Shown here piece after piece: positions 20,725 to 28,593 of a DNA stretch of 64,000 bases; position 1 is the first letter of the stretch, and each line of letters starts with the position of its first letter. The position numbers were made by a program, and so were the translations under genes. The stretch spans positions 310,001 through 374,000 of the forward strand of contig NZ_JAMXBE010000001.1 of NCBI RefSeq assembly GCF_024704835.1, written 5' to 3'. The notes below the pieces were generated by a model, which saw only the letters and a list, made by a program, of their open reading frames with translations, did no database searches and had not been told where the DNA came from. Source of the DNA: Parapedobacter tibetensis. Its GTDB lineage: Bacteria > Bacteroidota > Bacteroidia > Sphingobacteriales > Sphingobacteriaceae.

Positions 20725-21702
20725 CTACCCTCCGATGAGTGTCATTGATTGTATGTTTGTCAGTCGTTTTTCCGCTTCGAAGCCATCCTTATACCGGGAT
20801 TGGATTGCAGCATAGATACTGGACTCCAATCCCTCAGGATCTAGTATCCCTCTCACCATGGGTTTCAGGTCGACGGTCTCTGCTGCATAGAGGCAAGTCT
20901 GTAGATGCCCCTTGGCTGATACCCGTATTCGATTGCATGTTCCGCAAAACGTCCTGGAAAATGAGGGGATAACCCCAAAGGAACCCATGCCTCCCGGCAC
21001 TTTATAGTTTACGGAAGTGGAAGATTGGGACGTGGGCAGTTTCTCGATCCTTGGAAAATGTGATTTGATAAGCGCCAGAATCCGCACATGGTCCCATTCC
21101 AATACCTTCCCGCCGATAGATTGGCCATTGAAAGGCATTTCTTCCAAAAAACGTACATTGATAGGGTTTTGATTGGCAAAGTGGACAAAGGGAATAATGT
21201 CATCGATATTTATGCCAGCCATCACCACACAGTTCAACTTAACATCGAAACCATGGTCGACCAGTTGATGGACATTGGCGATTACAGTATCAAAACTATC
21301 CCTTCTCGTGATGGCGTGTACACGCTGCCTGTCCAGGCTGTCGAGGCTAACATTGATGCTGCTGATATGGAGTTTTTTCAATGCCTGGATATGAGGGCCT
21401 ATTAAAGTCGCATTGGTTGTAATGGAGATATCGTCCAATCCGGGAAGGTAAGCCAATTTTTCCAGAAAAGACATCAGCCCTTTCCGGACGAACGGTTCTC
21501 CACCCGTTATCCGGATTTTATTGACCCCCATGCCCACAAAAACCTTGGCTAAGGTAAACAGCTCATCCCAGCTCAACAACTCGCTCCGCTTGGCAAAGGA
21601 CACCCCTTCCTCCGGCATGCAATATTGGCAGCGCAGGTTACAGCTATCCGTTACCGATAGCCGCAGGTAGTTCGTCACTCTCCCATGGTTGTCTATAAGC
21701 AT
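20725..21702 (-). CDS. moaA: GTP 3',8-cyclase, radical SAM
   Basis: First enzyme of molybdenum cofactor synthesis. The radical SAM cluster motif is CNLRCQYC (near residues 21-28), followed by the ITGGEPFVRKGL block. The second cluster is bound by cysteines in FCGTCNRIRVSAKGHLQTC. The protein is 325 residues and ends in the expected Gly-Gly (TLIGG). It is the first of seven cofactor-operon genes and starts 12 bases downstream of the response regulator stop, so regulator and enzymes may be on one transcript. Confidence 0.97.
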   Translation of the reverse strand: MLIDNHGRVTNYLRLSVTDSCNLRCQYCMPEEGVSFAKRSELLSWDELFTLAKVFVGMGVNKIRITGGEPFVRKGLMSFLEKLAYLPGLDDISITTNATLIGPHIQALKKLHISSINVSLDSLDRQRVHAITRRDSFDTVIANVHQLVDHGFDVKLNCVVMAGINIDDIIPFVHFANQNPINVRFLEEMPFNGQSIGGKVLEWDHVRILALIKSHFPRIEKLPTSQSSTSVNYKVPGGMGSFGVIPSFSRTFCGTCNRIRVSAKGHLQTCLYAAETVDLKPMVRGILDPEGLESSIYAAIQSRYKDGFEAEKRLTNIQSMTLIGG

Positions 21703-21714
21703 TGGAGCAAAAAT

Positions 21715-22377
21715 TTAAATCGTGAGGTCTGCATGCTCTTCAATTTTCTTCAAAAGTTCCACCACGTTGTTCACCTTCAATTTTTTCATGATGTTGAAGC
21801 GGTGGGTTTCGATGGTTCGGACACTTTTTCCCAATTGCTCGGCAATTTCCTTGTTTCCGATTCCATTGGCAATCATTTTGAGGATTTGTTTCTCCCGTTT
21901 GGTGATGTCATGGCTACCGGATAGGGTTGTATTATTGCCGATTTTCCCCTGTTTTACATCCAAATAACGGTTGACCAATACGTTGCTGATGTCGCCACTG
22001 AAATACTTCCCGCCTTGTTGTACGGTCTTGATGGCCTTCATAAATTCTTCCCTGCTGGTATCTTTGAGCAGATATCCCTTAGCACCGCTTTCAATGGATT
22101 GGAGGATATAATCCTCATCATCATGCATCGAAAGGATAAGTACCTTCGTATTGGTGGATGATTCAGTCAATTTTTTGGTCGCCTCCAGCCCATTCATGAC
22201 AGGCATCCGGATATCAATGATCAATAAGTCCGGCTGCAATTCTTGTACAGCATGAATCGCTTCTTCACCGTTAGAAGCCAACCCAATGACTTGGATCCCT
22301 TCTTCTTCCAAGAGGCTTTTGATACCGCTCCTGACTACCAAATGGTCATCCGCTAATACGACTTTTATACGTTCCAT
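21715..22377 (-). CDS. NarL-family response regulator
   Basis: The 220-residue protein has an N-terminal receiver domain with the acidic pair D10-D11, the phospho-acceptor D55 (LLIIDIRMPVMNG) and the lysine in GYLLKDTSREE. A LuxR/NarL-type helix-turn-helix follows in the C-terminal 65 residues (ITKREKQILKMIANGIGNKEIAEQLGKSVRTIETHRFNIMKKL region). It lies 21 bases downstream of the histidine kinase gene, its likely partner. Its position between nitrite reductase and cofactor genes suggests nitrate or nitrite control of the island; this is inference. Confidence 0.93.
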   Translation of the reverse strand: MERIKVVLADDHLVVRSGIKSLLEEEGIQVIGLASNGEEAIHAVQELQPDLLIIDIRMPVMNGLEATKKLTESSTNTKVLILSMHDDEDYILQSIESGAKGYLLKDTSREEFMKAIKTVQQGGKYFSGDISNVLVNRYLDVKQGKIGNNTTLSGSHDITKREKQILKMIANGIGNKEIAEQLGKSVRTIETHRFNIMKKLKVNNVVELLKKIEEHADLTI

Positions 22378-22398
22378 CCGTTTATTGAATTTATTGAT

Positions 22399-24207
22399 CT
22401 ATTCCAAAGGAATGTTGATGCTTATGGTAGTTCCTTGCCCCGCTACAGAAAAAATCCGACAATCGCCATTGATAAAATTAGCCCGCTCCCGTATATTGAA
22501 GATACCGTGGCCTGTAGCGGAAAAATGACCTTTTTCCTCCAATTTTTTGATATCAAATCCTTTCCCATCATCTTTAATTTCCAAGCTAAGATACTGAGAA
22601 TTATGCGAAATAATAACCTTTACTTCCGTGGCCTCCGCATATTTTATGGCATTATTTACCGCTTCCTGCACAATACGGTAGATATTGTTTTCTACTTTTC
22701 CTTCCAACCTGGAGAGAAACCCTGTCTTATTTTCAAACGTTACCTTGAGGCCGGATATTTTTGTGATTTCCCGACAAAATTTACTCAATACGCGGACGAT
22801 ACCATAATCAGACAGTGCACTAGGTGTAAGGTTGAAGGAAATCCTGCGTACTTCCTTAATCACATTTTTCAACAATTCCCGGGATGCTTTCAACTTTTCA
22901 CGTTCTTTCCCAGCGTTAATCGATTGGATACCCTCCAGGTTGAACTTCATGGCCGAAAGCAATTGCCCCACTCCATCGTGCATGTCCCTGGATATCCGCT
23001 TGCGTTCTTCCTCCTGCCCCTCTAGGATCAATGCCGACCTAAATTGCTGTTCCTTGACACTTTTTGCAATCCGCTCCCTGTTAATCTCCCGTGAAATGGC
23101 CATGGCTTCCTTTTTTTCCGTCTCATCGCTACCAATCACCATCAATGTTTCCACCTTGCCCTGTTCATCCATGGTGGGAACAATATTGAGTTTGAGCCAT
23201 ACGAAATCGCCGGCTGTATTGGTAACTTTTATTCCTCCATTCCATGATTCCCCCACCAACACCATGTCCTTGATACGCTGTAGGTGTTCTTCGCTATGCC
23301 CCTGCTCTTGGAGCCAATCGAACAAGTTTGCGGGTTTATCCATATCAAATTCCATGGAAGCTGTAAAGCGATCATAAAAATGACTGAAGTCCCCGTTTCC
23401 GTCACACTTGGCATACAACATGAAATCCTCCTCGCCCCGCACATCTGCTTCCAACAAATCTTGATAAGCCTGCTCCAAGGAGTTGTATAGCGCACTTACC
23501 TCCAATGCCATCTTCTTTGCTTTCTCCCGTGCTTCGGAAAGGTTGTCGATTGTCTTGCGGATAGACCGTGCTAAGGGGAAGAAAATAAAAAACAACTCCA
23601 TCACGATTACCCCAAGTGAAAAAATCATGATGAATATTTCCACCTTCTTGAGATCCATGACTTTGGTCTTGGCTTCATCATCGTATTGAAACACCACCTC
23701 ATCCATACCCCGAAGAAACGCTCCTTCATGTTTGATTATGGTATTGATATCGGCCCGTAAACTATCCGCGGGTATATTGATATCATGGGTAAGGTTGTTG
23801 ATCAAGCGCTGGGCGGCACTTGCCATTTGTTGGTGGTCCGCATTGATTTGGGTAAAGAGCTCATCGATCGCCCTGCTGTTATGGCCTTTCACGCCCAATG
23901 CGTCATCGCCATGTTGCAGGCCATCATGGGCTTTGCGCCACTCGTCGAGCGCGGTTTCCAGCTCGTTTCGGCGTTCTGCTCGGTCAGCAGGGTTTGCTGA
24001 TGTTCCAAGGAGAAGCGCACATTTACTAATCCGCTGGCTCAACATCCGTTGCCTGCCAGAAAGGTTGACCACCCGGGAGTCATTTTTCTGTTCACTAATG
24101 TATTGTTGTACCAATGCTTGGCTGATGATGATGCTGGCAGCAATGGCACACAACGCAATCAGGTAATACCTTCCTAGATTTTCGAATTTCGGCTTTTCCG
24201 TTAGCAC
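22399..24207 (-). CDS. NarX-like sensor histidine kinase with PilJ-type nitrate-sensing domain
   Basis: The 602-residue membrane kinase has TM1 at about 14-33, a periplasmic helical PilJ/NarX-like domain (about 34-185), TM2 at about 188-212, a PAS-like region (about 260-365), a HisKA_3 domain with phospho-acceptor H410 (ISRDMHDGVGQLLSAMKF) and a HATPase region with QEAVNNAIKYAEA, DDGKGFD and GHGIFNIRER. Just after TM1 is LSGRQRMLSQRI (49-60), resembling the nitrate-binding P-box of NarX and the PilJ-domain consensus. Together with the NarL-like regulator next to it, this predicts nitrate/nitrite sensing. A tandem 7-bp repeat lies upstream of its start. Confidence 0.9.
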   Translation of the reverse strand: MLTEKPKFENLGRYYLIALCAIAASIIISQALVQQYISEQKNDSRVVNLSGRQRMLSQRISKCALLLGTSANPADRAERRNELETALDEWRKAHDGLQHGDDALGVKGHNSRAIDELFTQINADHQQMASAAQRLINNLTHDINIPADSLRADINTIIKHEGAFLRGMDEVVFQYDDEAKTKVMDLKKVEIFIMIFSLGVIVMELFFIFFPLARSIRKTIDNLSEAREKAKKMALEVSALYNSLEQAYQDLLEADVRGEEDFMLYAKCDGNGDFSHFYDRFTASMEFDMDKPANLFDWLQEQGHSEEHLQRIKDMVLVGESWNGGIKVTNTAGDFVWLKLNIVPTMDEQGKVETLMVIGSDETEKKEAMAISREINRERIAKSVKEQQFRSALILEGQEEERKRISRDMHDGVGQLLSAMKFNLEGIQSINAGKEREKLKASRELLKNVIKEVRRISFNLTPSALSDYGIVRVLSKFCREITKISGLKVTFENKTGFLSRLEGKVENNIYRIVQEAVNNAIKYAEATEVKVIISHNSQYLSLEIKDDGKGFDIKKLEEKGHFSATGHGIFNIRERANFINGDCRIFSVAGQGTTISINIPLE

Positions 24208-24263
24208 CTGATTTCCTCGTTAAATAAAAAGTAAAATGTAAAAACCCCGAAGGGCTCATTCAA

Positions 24264-24275
24264 ACCTTTAAAGGT
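24264..24275. promoter_or_regulatory. 12-bp palindrome upstream of the histidine kinase
   Basis: ACCTTTAAAGGT is a perfect 12-bp palindrome in the kinase leader region. The overlapping TACCTTTA (minus strand, 24269-24276) is one mismatch from the -7 consensus, so this could be the kinase promoter with an embedded operator. Confidence 0.3.
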
Positions 24276-24311
24276 AAGCAATGAATCAATAATTCAAAAT
24301 CTAAATCATCA

Positions 24312-24388
24312 ATCTCATATCTCATATCTCATGTCTCAAATCTCATGTCTCATGTCTCAAATCTCAAATCTCATGTCTCACATCTCAC
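24312..24388. repeat. Eleven tandem heptamers, consensus ATCTCAT
   Basis: Exactly 77 bases made of eleven 7-base units of form RTCTCAN (ATCTCAT, GTCTCAA, GTCTCAC and so on). The array ends nine bases before the nirD stop codon and lies about 105 bases upstream of the kinase gene. It is non-coding; array length could vary by slippage. Confidence 0.92.
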
Positions 24389-24397
24389 ACCCCCTAC

Positions 24398-24775
24398 TTA
24401 CTCTTCAAAGCCCACAAAAACGTATCCGTCTTCAATCTTGATGGGGTATGTCGCGATGTCGCAGGTCTCACCATTAAGGTTTTTACCCGACTTGAGGGAG
24501 AATGTTTTCTTATGGAAAGGGCAAGCAACCTTGGGTTCATCCGCATCCGAACCGATCATGCCCCGTGACAGGGCCATTTGCATTTTGTGGGGACATAGGT
24601 TTTGGCAAGCATACCACTCCTTTCTTCTTGCAAAATTGAAGATTGCGATTTGGAGGTCTTTATATTTGATACAAGCCCCGCCATTTTCCGGGAAGGCATC
24701 TACCGGAGCCGCCCTATACCAAGTAGACACTTTGGTTACTTCCGTTGTTTTGTATTTTTCCAATTCAAAAATCAT
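24398..24775 (-). CDS. nirD: Nitrite reductase small subunit, Rieske-type
   Basis: Small partner of NirB in NADH-dependent assimilatory nitrite reductase. The 125-residue protein has a Rieske fold, and all four [2Fe-2S] ligands appear present: C61 and H63 (NLCPHKMQ) and C85 and H88 (ACPFHKKTFSL). Many NirD proteins have lost these ligands, so this one may carry a cluster. It is preceded by nirB after a 120-base spacer, larger than usual, that contains a palindrome. Confidence 0.93.
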   Translation of the reverse strand: MIFELEKYKTTEVTKVSTWYRAAPVDAFPENGGACIKYKDLQIAIFNFARRKEWYACQNLCPHKMQMALSRGMIGSDADEPKVACPFHKKTFSLKSGKNLNGETCDIATYPIKIEDGYVFVGFEE

Positions 24776-24878
24776 TGTTGCTTATTATTAAAGTTTGTTC
24801 ATAAATCAGTGGCCGGGTTAGCATAAACTAAAAATAGAACGCAGATGACGCCGATATTACGGATTTACACAGGGATTT

Positions 24879-24892
24879 ACCCTAATTAGGGT
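24879..24892. repeat. 14-bp palindrome in the nirB-nirD spacer
   Basis: ACCCTAATTAGGGT is a perfect palindrome located just after the nirB stop. A second AGGG upstream (24871-24874) could pair with the CCCT, giving an alternative fold. It may be a processing or weak attenuation signal, or part of a common intergenic repeat; the spacer shows no T-run. Confidence 0.35.
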
Positions 24893-24895
24893 TAA

Positions 24896-27391
24896 TTAAC
24901 TCCATGATGCTGGAATCTTTTGCCCCCGCATTTCCTGAAACTCCAATGAGGGATCCGATTCATCCGAATTCACAAAAGACTTGAATTTGGCACGCAATTC
25001 GGGATTATTCACCACCTCTTTCCATTCACAGGAATACGTCTGGACCATGAACGCCATATCGTTTTCCAGCTCTTCCCCGATACCCAAGGAATCATTGACC
25101 ACCACATCCCGCAGGTAGTCCAGCCCCCCCTCCAATTTATTGAGCCAAGTGGCTGTACGAGTGAGGGGTTCGGCCGTCCTGATGTAAAACATCAGGAACC
25201 TGTCGATGTACTTGAGACAGGTTTCACTATCCACATCCGTGACCAGCAATTTGGCATGTTGTGGCTTCGATCCGCCATTGCCACAAACGTAGAGATTCCA
25301 GCCTTTTTCCGTGGCTATGATACCAAAGTCTTTGCTTTGGGCTTCCGCGCATTCACGGATACATCCGGAAACCGCCCCTTTGAGTTTATGCGGCGATCGG
25401 AGTCCCCGGTATCGTTCCTCCACGCGTATGGCAAAAGACACAGCGTCCTGTACACCATAGCGGCACCATGTAGTTCCCACACAACTTTTAACGGTTCTCA
25501 ACGATTTGCCGTAAGCATGGCCGCTCTCAAACCCGGCATTGATGAGCTCTTCCCAAATATCCGGCAACTGGTCTACCCTGGCACCGAACATATCTATCCG
25601 TTGACCACCTGTTATTTTTGTATAAAGCCCATACCTCTTGGCGATCTCGCCGATGACAATCAGCTTATCCGGCGTGATTTCACCCCCGGGGATTCTTGGC
25701 ACCACAGAATAAGAACCTCCTTTCTGGATATTCGCCAGAAAACGGTCATTGGTATCCTGGATGGTATCTTGTTTGACAATCAATTCGTTCCACGTACTGG
25801 CAAGAATGGAGGCGACCGCAGGTTTGCATATCTCGCAGCCGTCTCCTTTGCCATATTGGTCTATTAATTGGTTAAATGTTCTGATTTTTTTGATTTTCAC
25901 CAAATCCAGCAATTCTTGCCGGGAATAGTCAAAATGCTCGCAAAGTACATTTTTGACCTGCTTGCCCATCACCTTCAATTGATGTTTGAGCAGGTCATTG
26001 ACCATAGGAAGGCAGCCACCACATCCTGTACCGGCTTTTGTGCAGGCTTTGATATCGGCGATTTGTGTCAGCCCATCTTTTTCAATGGCCATGCAGATTG
26101 CCCCTTTACTGACGTTTTCACAGGAACACAGCTGTGCTTCGTCCGGCAAACTCTCCACCCCGGCGCCGACCATTTCCCCACCGCCCCTGTTTCCTAGAAT
26201 CAAAGCCTCCGGCTCCGGTGGCAGGGCCATGTTATTTTGTACCATCTGCAGGAGCATGCCATAGGCAGAAGCATCGCCAACCAGAATACCACCCAAAAGC
26301 TTTTTTCCATTGGCAGCGATGTTAATCCTTTTGTAAATTCCCTTTACCTTATCTTCAAAAACAATCGGCTTGGAAGGCTCCGCATCGCCAAAAGGGTCTC
26401 CAAAACTTCCTACATCCACACCGATTAGCTTGAGTTTGGTAGACATATCATAGCCAAAAAATGGTTTGACCTCCGCCTCCGTCAATTGGTTTACCACTTG
26501 GGCAGCCATTTCATACCCCGGGGCTACCAATCCATAAATCATGTTTTTGTAAGATGCAACCTCCCCTATCGCGTAGATGGATTCATCGGTGGTCTGCAAA
26601 AACTCATTGACAACCACCCCACCCCGCGCAGCGACTTCCAGTCCACATGCCTTGGCAAGCTCGTCACGGGGCTTGATTCCTGCCGAGACCACTAGCATAT
26701 CGACGGCCAATGCTGAGCCATCTGCAAATTGTAAACCCGTTAGCTGCTCTTCTCCATTGATTTGTTGCGTACTTTTACTTAGATGAATTGAAATACCTAG
26801 GCTTTCTAGTTTTGATTGGAGGATGGATGACCCTGCGGCATCAAGCTGACGGGGCATTAGCCTGGGGGCGAATTCGATGACATGGGCTTCTAGTCCCATA
26901 TCCATGACCGCCTTGGCTGCTTCCAGACCCAATAGTCCGCCACCCATCACGGCTGCGGATTTCGCTTTTCTGCCATACGTCATGATTGCATCCAAATCCT
27001 CCAAGGTACGGTAAACAAACACCCCAGTCTTCTCCACTCCTGGGATCGGTGGCACAAATGCCGCAGAGCCGGTGGCAAGAATAAGTTTATCATAAAAAAC
27101 TTCCACACCACTGTGGCTTACCACTTTCTTATGCTCACGGTCTATATGCACCACCAGTTCGTTGGTAAGCAGTTCAATCTGATTTTCCTGATACCAGCCT
27201 TTCGAAGCCATGATCAGATCATCGGCTGTGGATCCCGAAAAATAAGCACTTAGGTGTACCCGATCATAAGCTGGCCAGGTTTCCTCCCCAAATACGGTAA
27301 TTTGGAAATCTTTTCTATTGGAGGTAGCGCATAGTTTTTCGCAAAACTTATAGCCTACCATTCCATTTCCGATTACTGCTATCCTTGTCAT
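24896..27391 (-). CDS. nirB: Nitrite reductase [NAD(P)H] large subunit
   Basis: Reduces nitrite to ammonium in the cytoplasm. The 831-residue protein has an FAD/NAD(P) part (IAVIGNGMVGYKFCEKL at the start; AVMGGGLLGLEAAK near 150), a BFD-like [2Fe-2S] domain with C422, C424, C457 and C460, a second BFD-like segment near 485-530, and the sulfite/nitrite reductase half domain (about 555-620, GGEITPDKLIVIGEIAKRYG). The siroheme-[4Fe-4S] ligands are C637, C643 (KSCVGTTWC), C677 and C681 (SGCIRECAEA). It is divergent from cobA, which makes the siroheme precursor, and shares a 118-base regulatory region with it. Confidence 0.97.
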   Translation of the reverse strand: MTRIAVIGNGMVGYKFCEKLCATSNRKDFQITVFGEETWPAYDRVHLSAYFSGSTADDLIMASKGWYQENQIELLTNELVVHIDREHKKVVSHSGVEVFYDKLILATGSAAFVPPIPGVEKTGVFVYRTLEDLDAIMTYGRKAKSAAVMGGGLLGLEAAKAVMDMGLEAHVIEFAPRLMPRQLDAAGSSILQSKLESLGISIHLSKSTQQINGEEQLTGLQFADGSALAVDMLVVSAGIKPRDELAKACGLEVAARGGVVVNEFLQTTDESIYAIGEVASYKNMIYGLVAPGYEMAAQVVNQLTEAEVKPFFGYDMSTKLKLIGVDVGSFGDPFGDAEPSKPIVFEDKVKGIYKRINIAANGKKLLGGILVGDASAYGMLLQMVQNNMALPPEPEALILGNRGGGEMVGAGVESLPDEAQLCSCENVSKGAICMAIEKDGLTQIADIKACTKAGTGCGGCLPMVNDLLKHQLKVMGKQVKNVLCEHFDYSRQELLDLVKIKKIRTFNQLIDQYGKGDGCEICKPAVASILASTWNELIVKQDTIQDTNDRFLANIQKGGSYSVVPRIPGGEITPDKLIVIGEIAKRYGLYTKITGGQRIDMFGARVDQLPDIWEELINAGFESGHAYGKSLRTVKSCVGTTWCRYGVQDAVSFAIRVEERYRGLRSPHKLKGAVSGCIRECAEAQSKDFGIIATEKGWNLYVCGNGGSKPQHAKLLVTDVDSETCLKYIDRFLMFYIRTAEPLTRTATWLNKLEGGLDYLRDVVVNDSLGIGEELENDMAFMVQTYSCEWKEVVNNPELRAKFKSFVNSDESDPSLEFQEMRGQKIPASWS

Positions 27392-27419
27392 ACGATGGTT
27401 GTTATACTGAAATCAAGTG

Positions 27420-27427
27420 CTAAGGTA
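27420..27427 (-). promoter_or_regulatory. -7 box of the nirB promoter
   Basis: On the minus strand this reads TACCTTAG, one mismatch from TAnnTTTG. The same octamer precedes the porin gene at 36343-36350. The place of a -33 box is taken by the 18-bp palindrome, which suggests an activator-dependent promoter. Confidence 0.45.
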
Positions 27428-27439
27428 AAAGTTTTATTT

Positions 27440-27457
27440 TAATATTACGTAATATTA
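27440..27457. promoter_or_regulatory. 18-bp perfect palindrome between nirB and cobA, likely operator
   Basis: TAATATTACGTAATATTA is fully symmetric. Its centre is about 21 bases from the nirB -7 box and about 22 from the cobA -7 box, so it covers the -33 zone of both divergent promoters. TTACGTAA recurs 10 bases further (27455-27462) and again at 27488-27495, inside a 12-bp palindrome near the cobA start. The bound regulator is unknown; the NarL-like protein of this island or a CRP/FNR-type protein are candidates. Confidence 0.6.
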
Positions 27458-27470
27458 CGTAAAAAATACT

Positions 27471-27478
27471 TATATTTG
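27471..27478 (+). promoter_or_regulatory. -7 box of the cobA promoter
   Basis: TATATTTG is an exact match to TAnnTTTG, 31 bases before the cobA ATG. TTACGTAA at 27455-27462 lies eight bases upstream and another copy lies downstream at 27488-27495. Confidence 0.5.
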
Positions 27479-27509
27479 TTTTATAAATTACGTAATTAAT
27501 AAGACGGAG

Positions 27510-28304
27510 ATGACACACGAGCCAAAACTCACCCTACTTGGAGCTGGGCCGGGAGACCCGGATTTAATGACCCTGAAGGGCGTTAACGCGCTGAATACGG
27601 CTGATGTGGTGTTATATGATACCCTTGCCAATGAGGCGTTGTTGGCACATGCCCCGGCAAAAGCCTTGAAACTATTCGTTGGGAAAAGATCAGGCAAGCA
27701 CTGCGTACCGCAGGAAGAGATCAATCAGCTTATTGTCCACTATGCTTATACCCATGGTCATGTCGTCCGTCTTAAAGGCGGGGATCCATACGTATTTGGG
27801 CGAGGTCATGAAGAATTAGCCTATGCCGATAGGCATGGGATTCCAGTAGCGTACATTCCTGGTATAAGCAGTGCGGTGTCGGTGCCGGGTCTTAACGGTA
27901 TTCCATTGACCAAAAGAGGCGTGAATGAAAGCTTTTGGGTAGTGACGGGCACATTGACGGATGGGAGTATAGCGAAGGACCTGTATTTAGCGGCGCAATC
28001 GTCTGCTACCGTGGTGATTTTGATGGGGGTAAAGAAGTTGCCGGAAATTGTCGCAATCTTCAAGAAATACAGGGGAACGGACGAATGCATTGCAGTGATC
28101 CAAAATGGAAGCAAAGACACTGAAAGACGCATTTTTGGGGAAATGGGAAATATCTTGAATATTCAAGAGGAAGCTCAGATAGGTGCCCCGGCCATTATCG
28201 TTATTGGGAAGGTGGCTGGGGAGCCTTTGGGTTCGGATAATTATCGCTTTCGTCCTCATCAGGTCTTTTGTGCAGACATTGAAAATCCTTTTCCACCAGA
28301 ATAA
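27510..28304 (+). CDS. cobA: Uroporphyrinogen-III C-methyltransferase (siroheme branch)
   Basis: Methylates uroporphyrinogen III to precorrin-2, the precursor of the siroheme needed by NirB. The 264-residue protein has the SUMT motifs: LLGAGPGDPDLMTLKG at the start, VVLYDTLAN, VRLKGGDPYVFGRGHEE, YIPGISSAVSVPGLNGIPLTHR-type block (here with TKRG) and the C-terminal GAPAIIVIGKV. About 29 residues beyond that point are not typical and are encoded antisense to the end of the DUF7009 gene; the two genes overlap tail to tail by 104 bases. Dehydrogenase and ferrochelatase steps are not encoded in the window. Confidence 0.95.
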   Translation: MTHEPKLTLLGAGPGDPDLMTLKGVNALNTADVVLYDTLANEALLAHAPAKALKLFVGKRSGKHCVPQEEINQLIVHYAYTHGHVVRLKGGDPYVFGRGHEELAYADRHGIPVAYIPGISSAVSVPGLNGIPLTKRGVNESFWVVTGTLTDGSIAKDLYLAAQSSATVVILMGVKKLPEIVAIFKKYRGTDECIAVIQNGSKDTERRIFGEMGNILNIQEEAQIGAPAIIVIGKVAGEPLGSDNYRFRPHQVFCADIENPFPPE

Positions 28305-28587
28305 GTATTTCATGATCCGTGTTTTCTCCTTGAACATGCCGAAGCGACACCAAGTCCGTATCGGTCCAAGTCTTAGCGAGGGTCGAAGGGACGAAGACGA
28401 CCAAGTCGTTGGGTGTGTAACGCGCACTTATTGATAAAGAATCCGCCGCCGTGGCCAAGCTATATCCAAAATTAACATCCTCATTCATCGTCAAGGTTTG
28501 CCGTACAGGCTCCCCCCTTCCTATTTGCTCCACTTCGGCTTGAGTAAGCCGAAGCCGAATTGTATTTCCACTGATTCTTAGTTTCAT
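28201..28587 (-). CDS. DUF7009 family protein, nitrate-locus associated
   Basis: Small soluble protein (128 residues) starting MKLRISGNTIRLRLTQAEVE. A conserved-looking C-terminal segment ends in ILVEKDFQCLHKRPDEDESD, which I recall from the DUF7009 family. No enzymatic motif is recognised. It starts six bases after the rubredoxin-tailed gene and so belongs to the nitrate reductase operon; an accessory role in assembly or regulation is possible but unproven. Its last 104 bases lie antisense over the end of cobA. The conserved tail argues that this gene, rather than the cobA extension, is selected there. Confidence 0.7.
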   Translation of the reverse strand: MKLRISGNTIRLRLTQAEVEQIGRGEPVRQTLTMNEDVNFGYSLATAADSLSISARYTPNDLVVFVPSTLAKTWTDTDLVSLRHVQGENTDHEILILVEKDFQCLHKRPDEDESDNYPNPKAPQPPSQ

Positions 28588-28593
28588 TCGTTT

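Noticed and set aside
24312-24388. Heptamer array considered as CRISPR
   Set aside because: Units are 7 bp with no spacers, and no cas genes are nearby.
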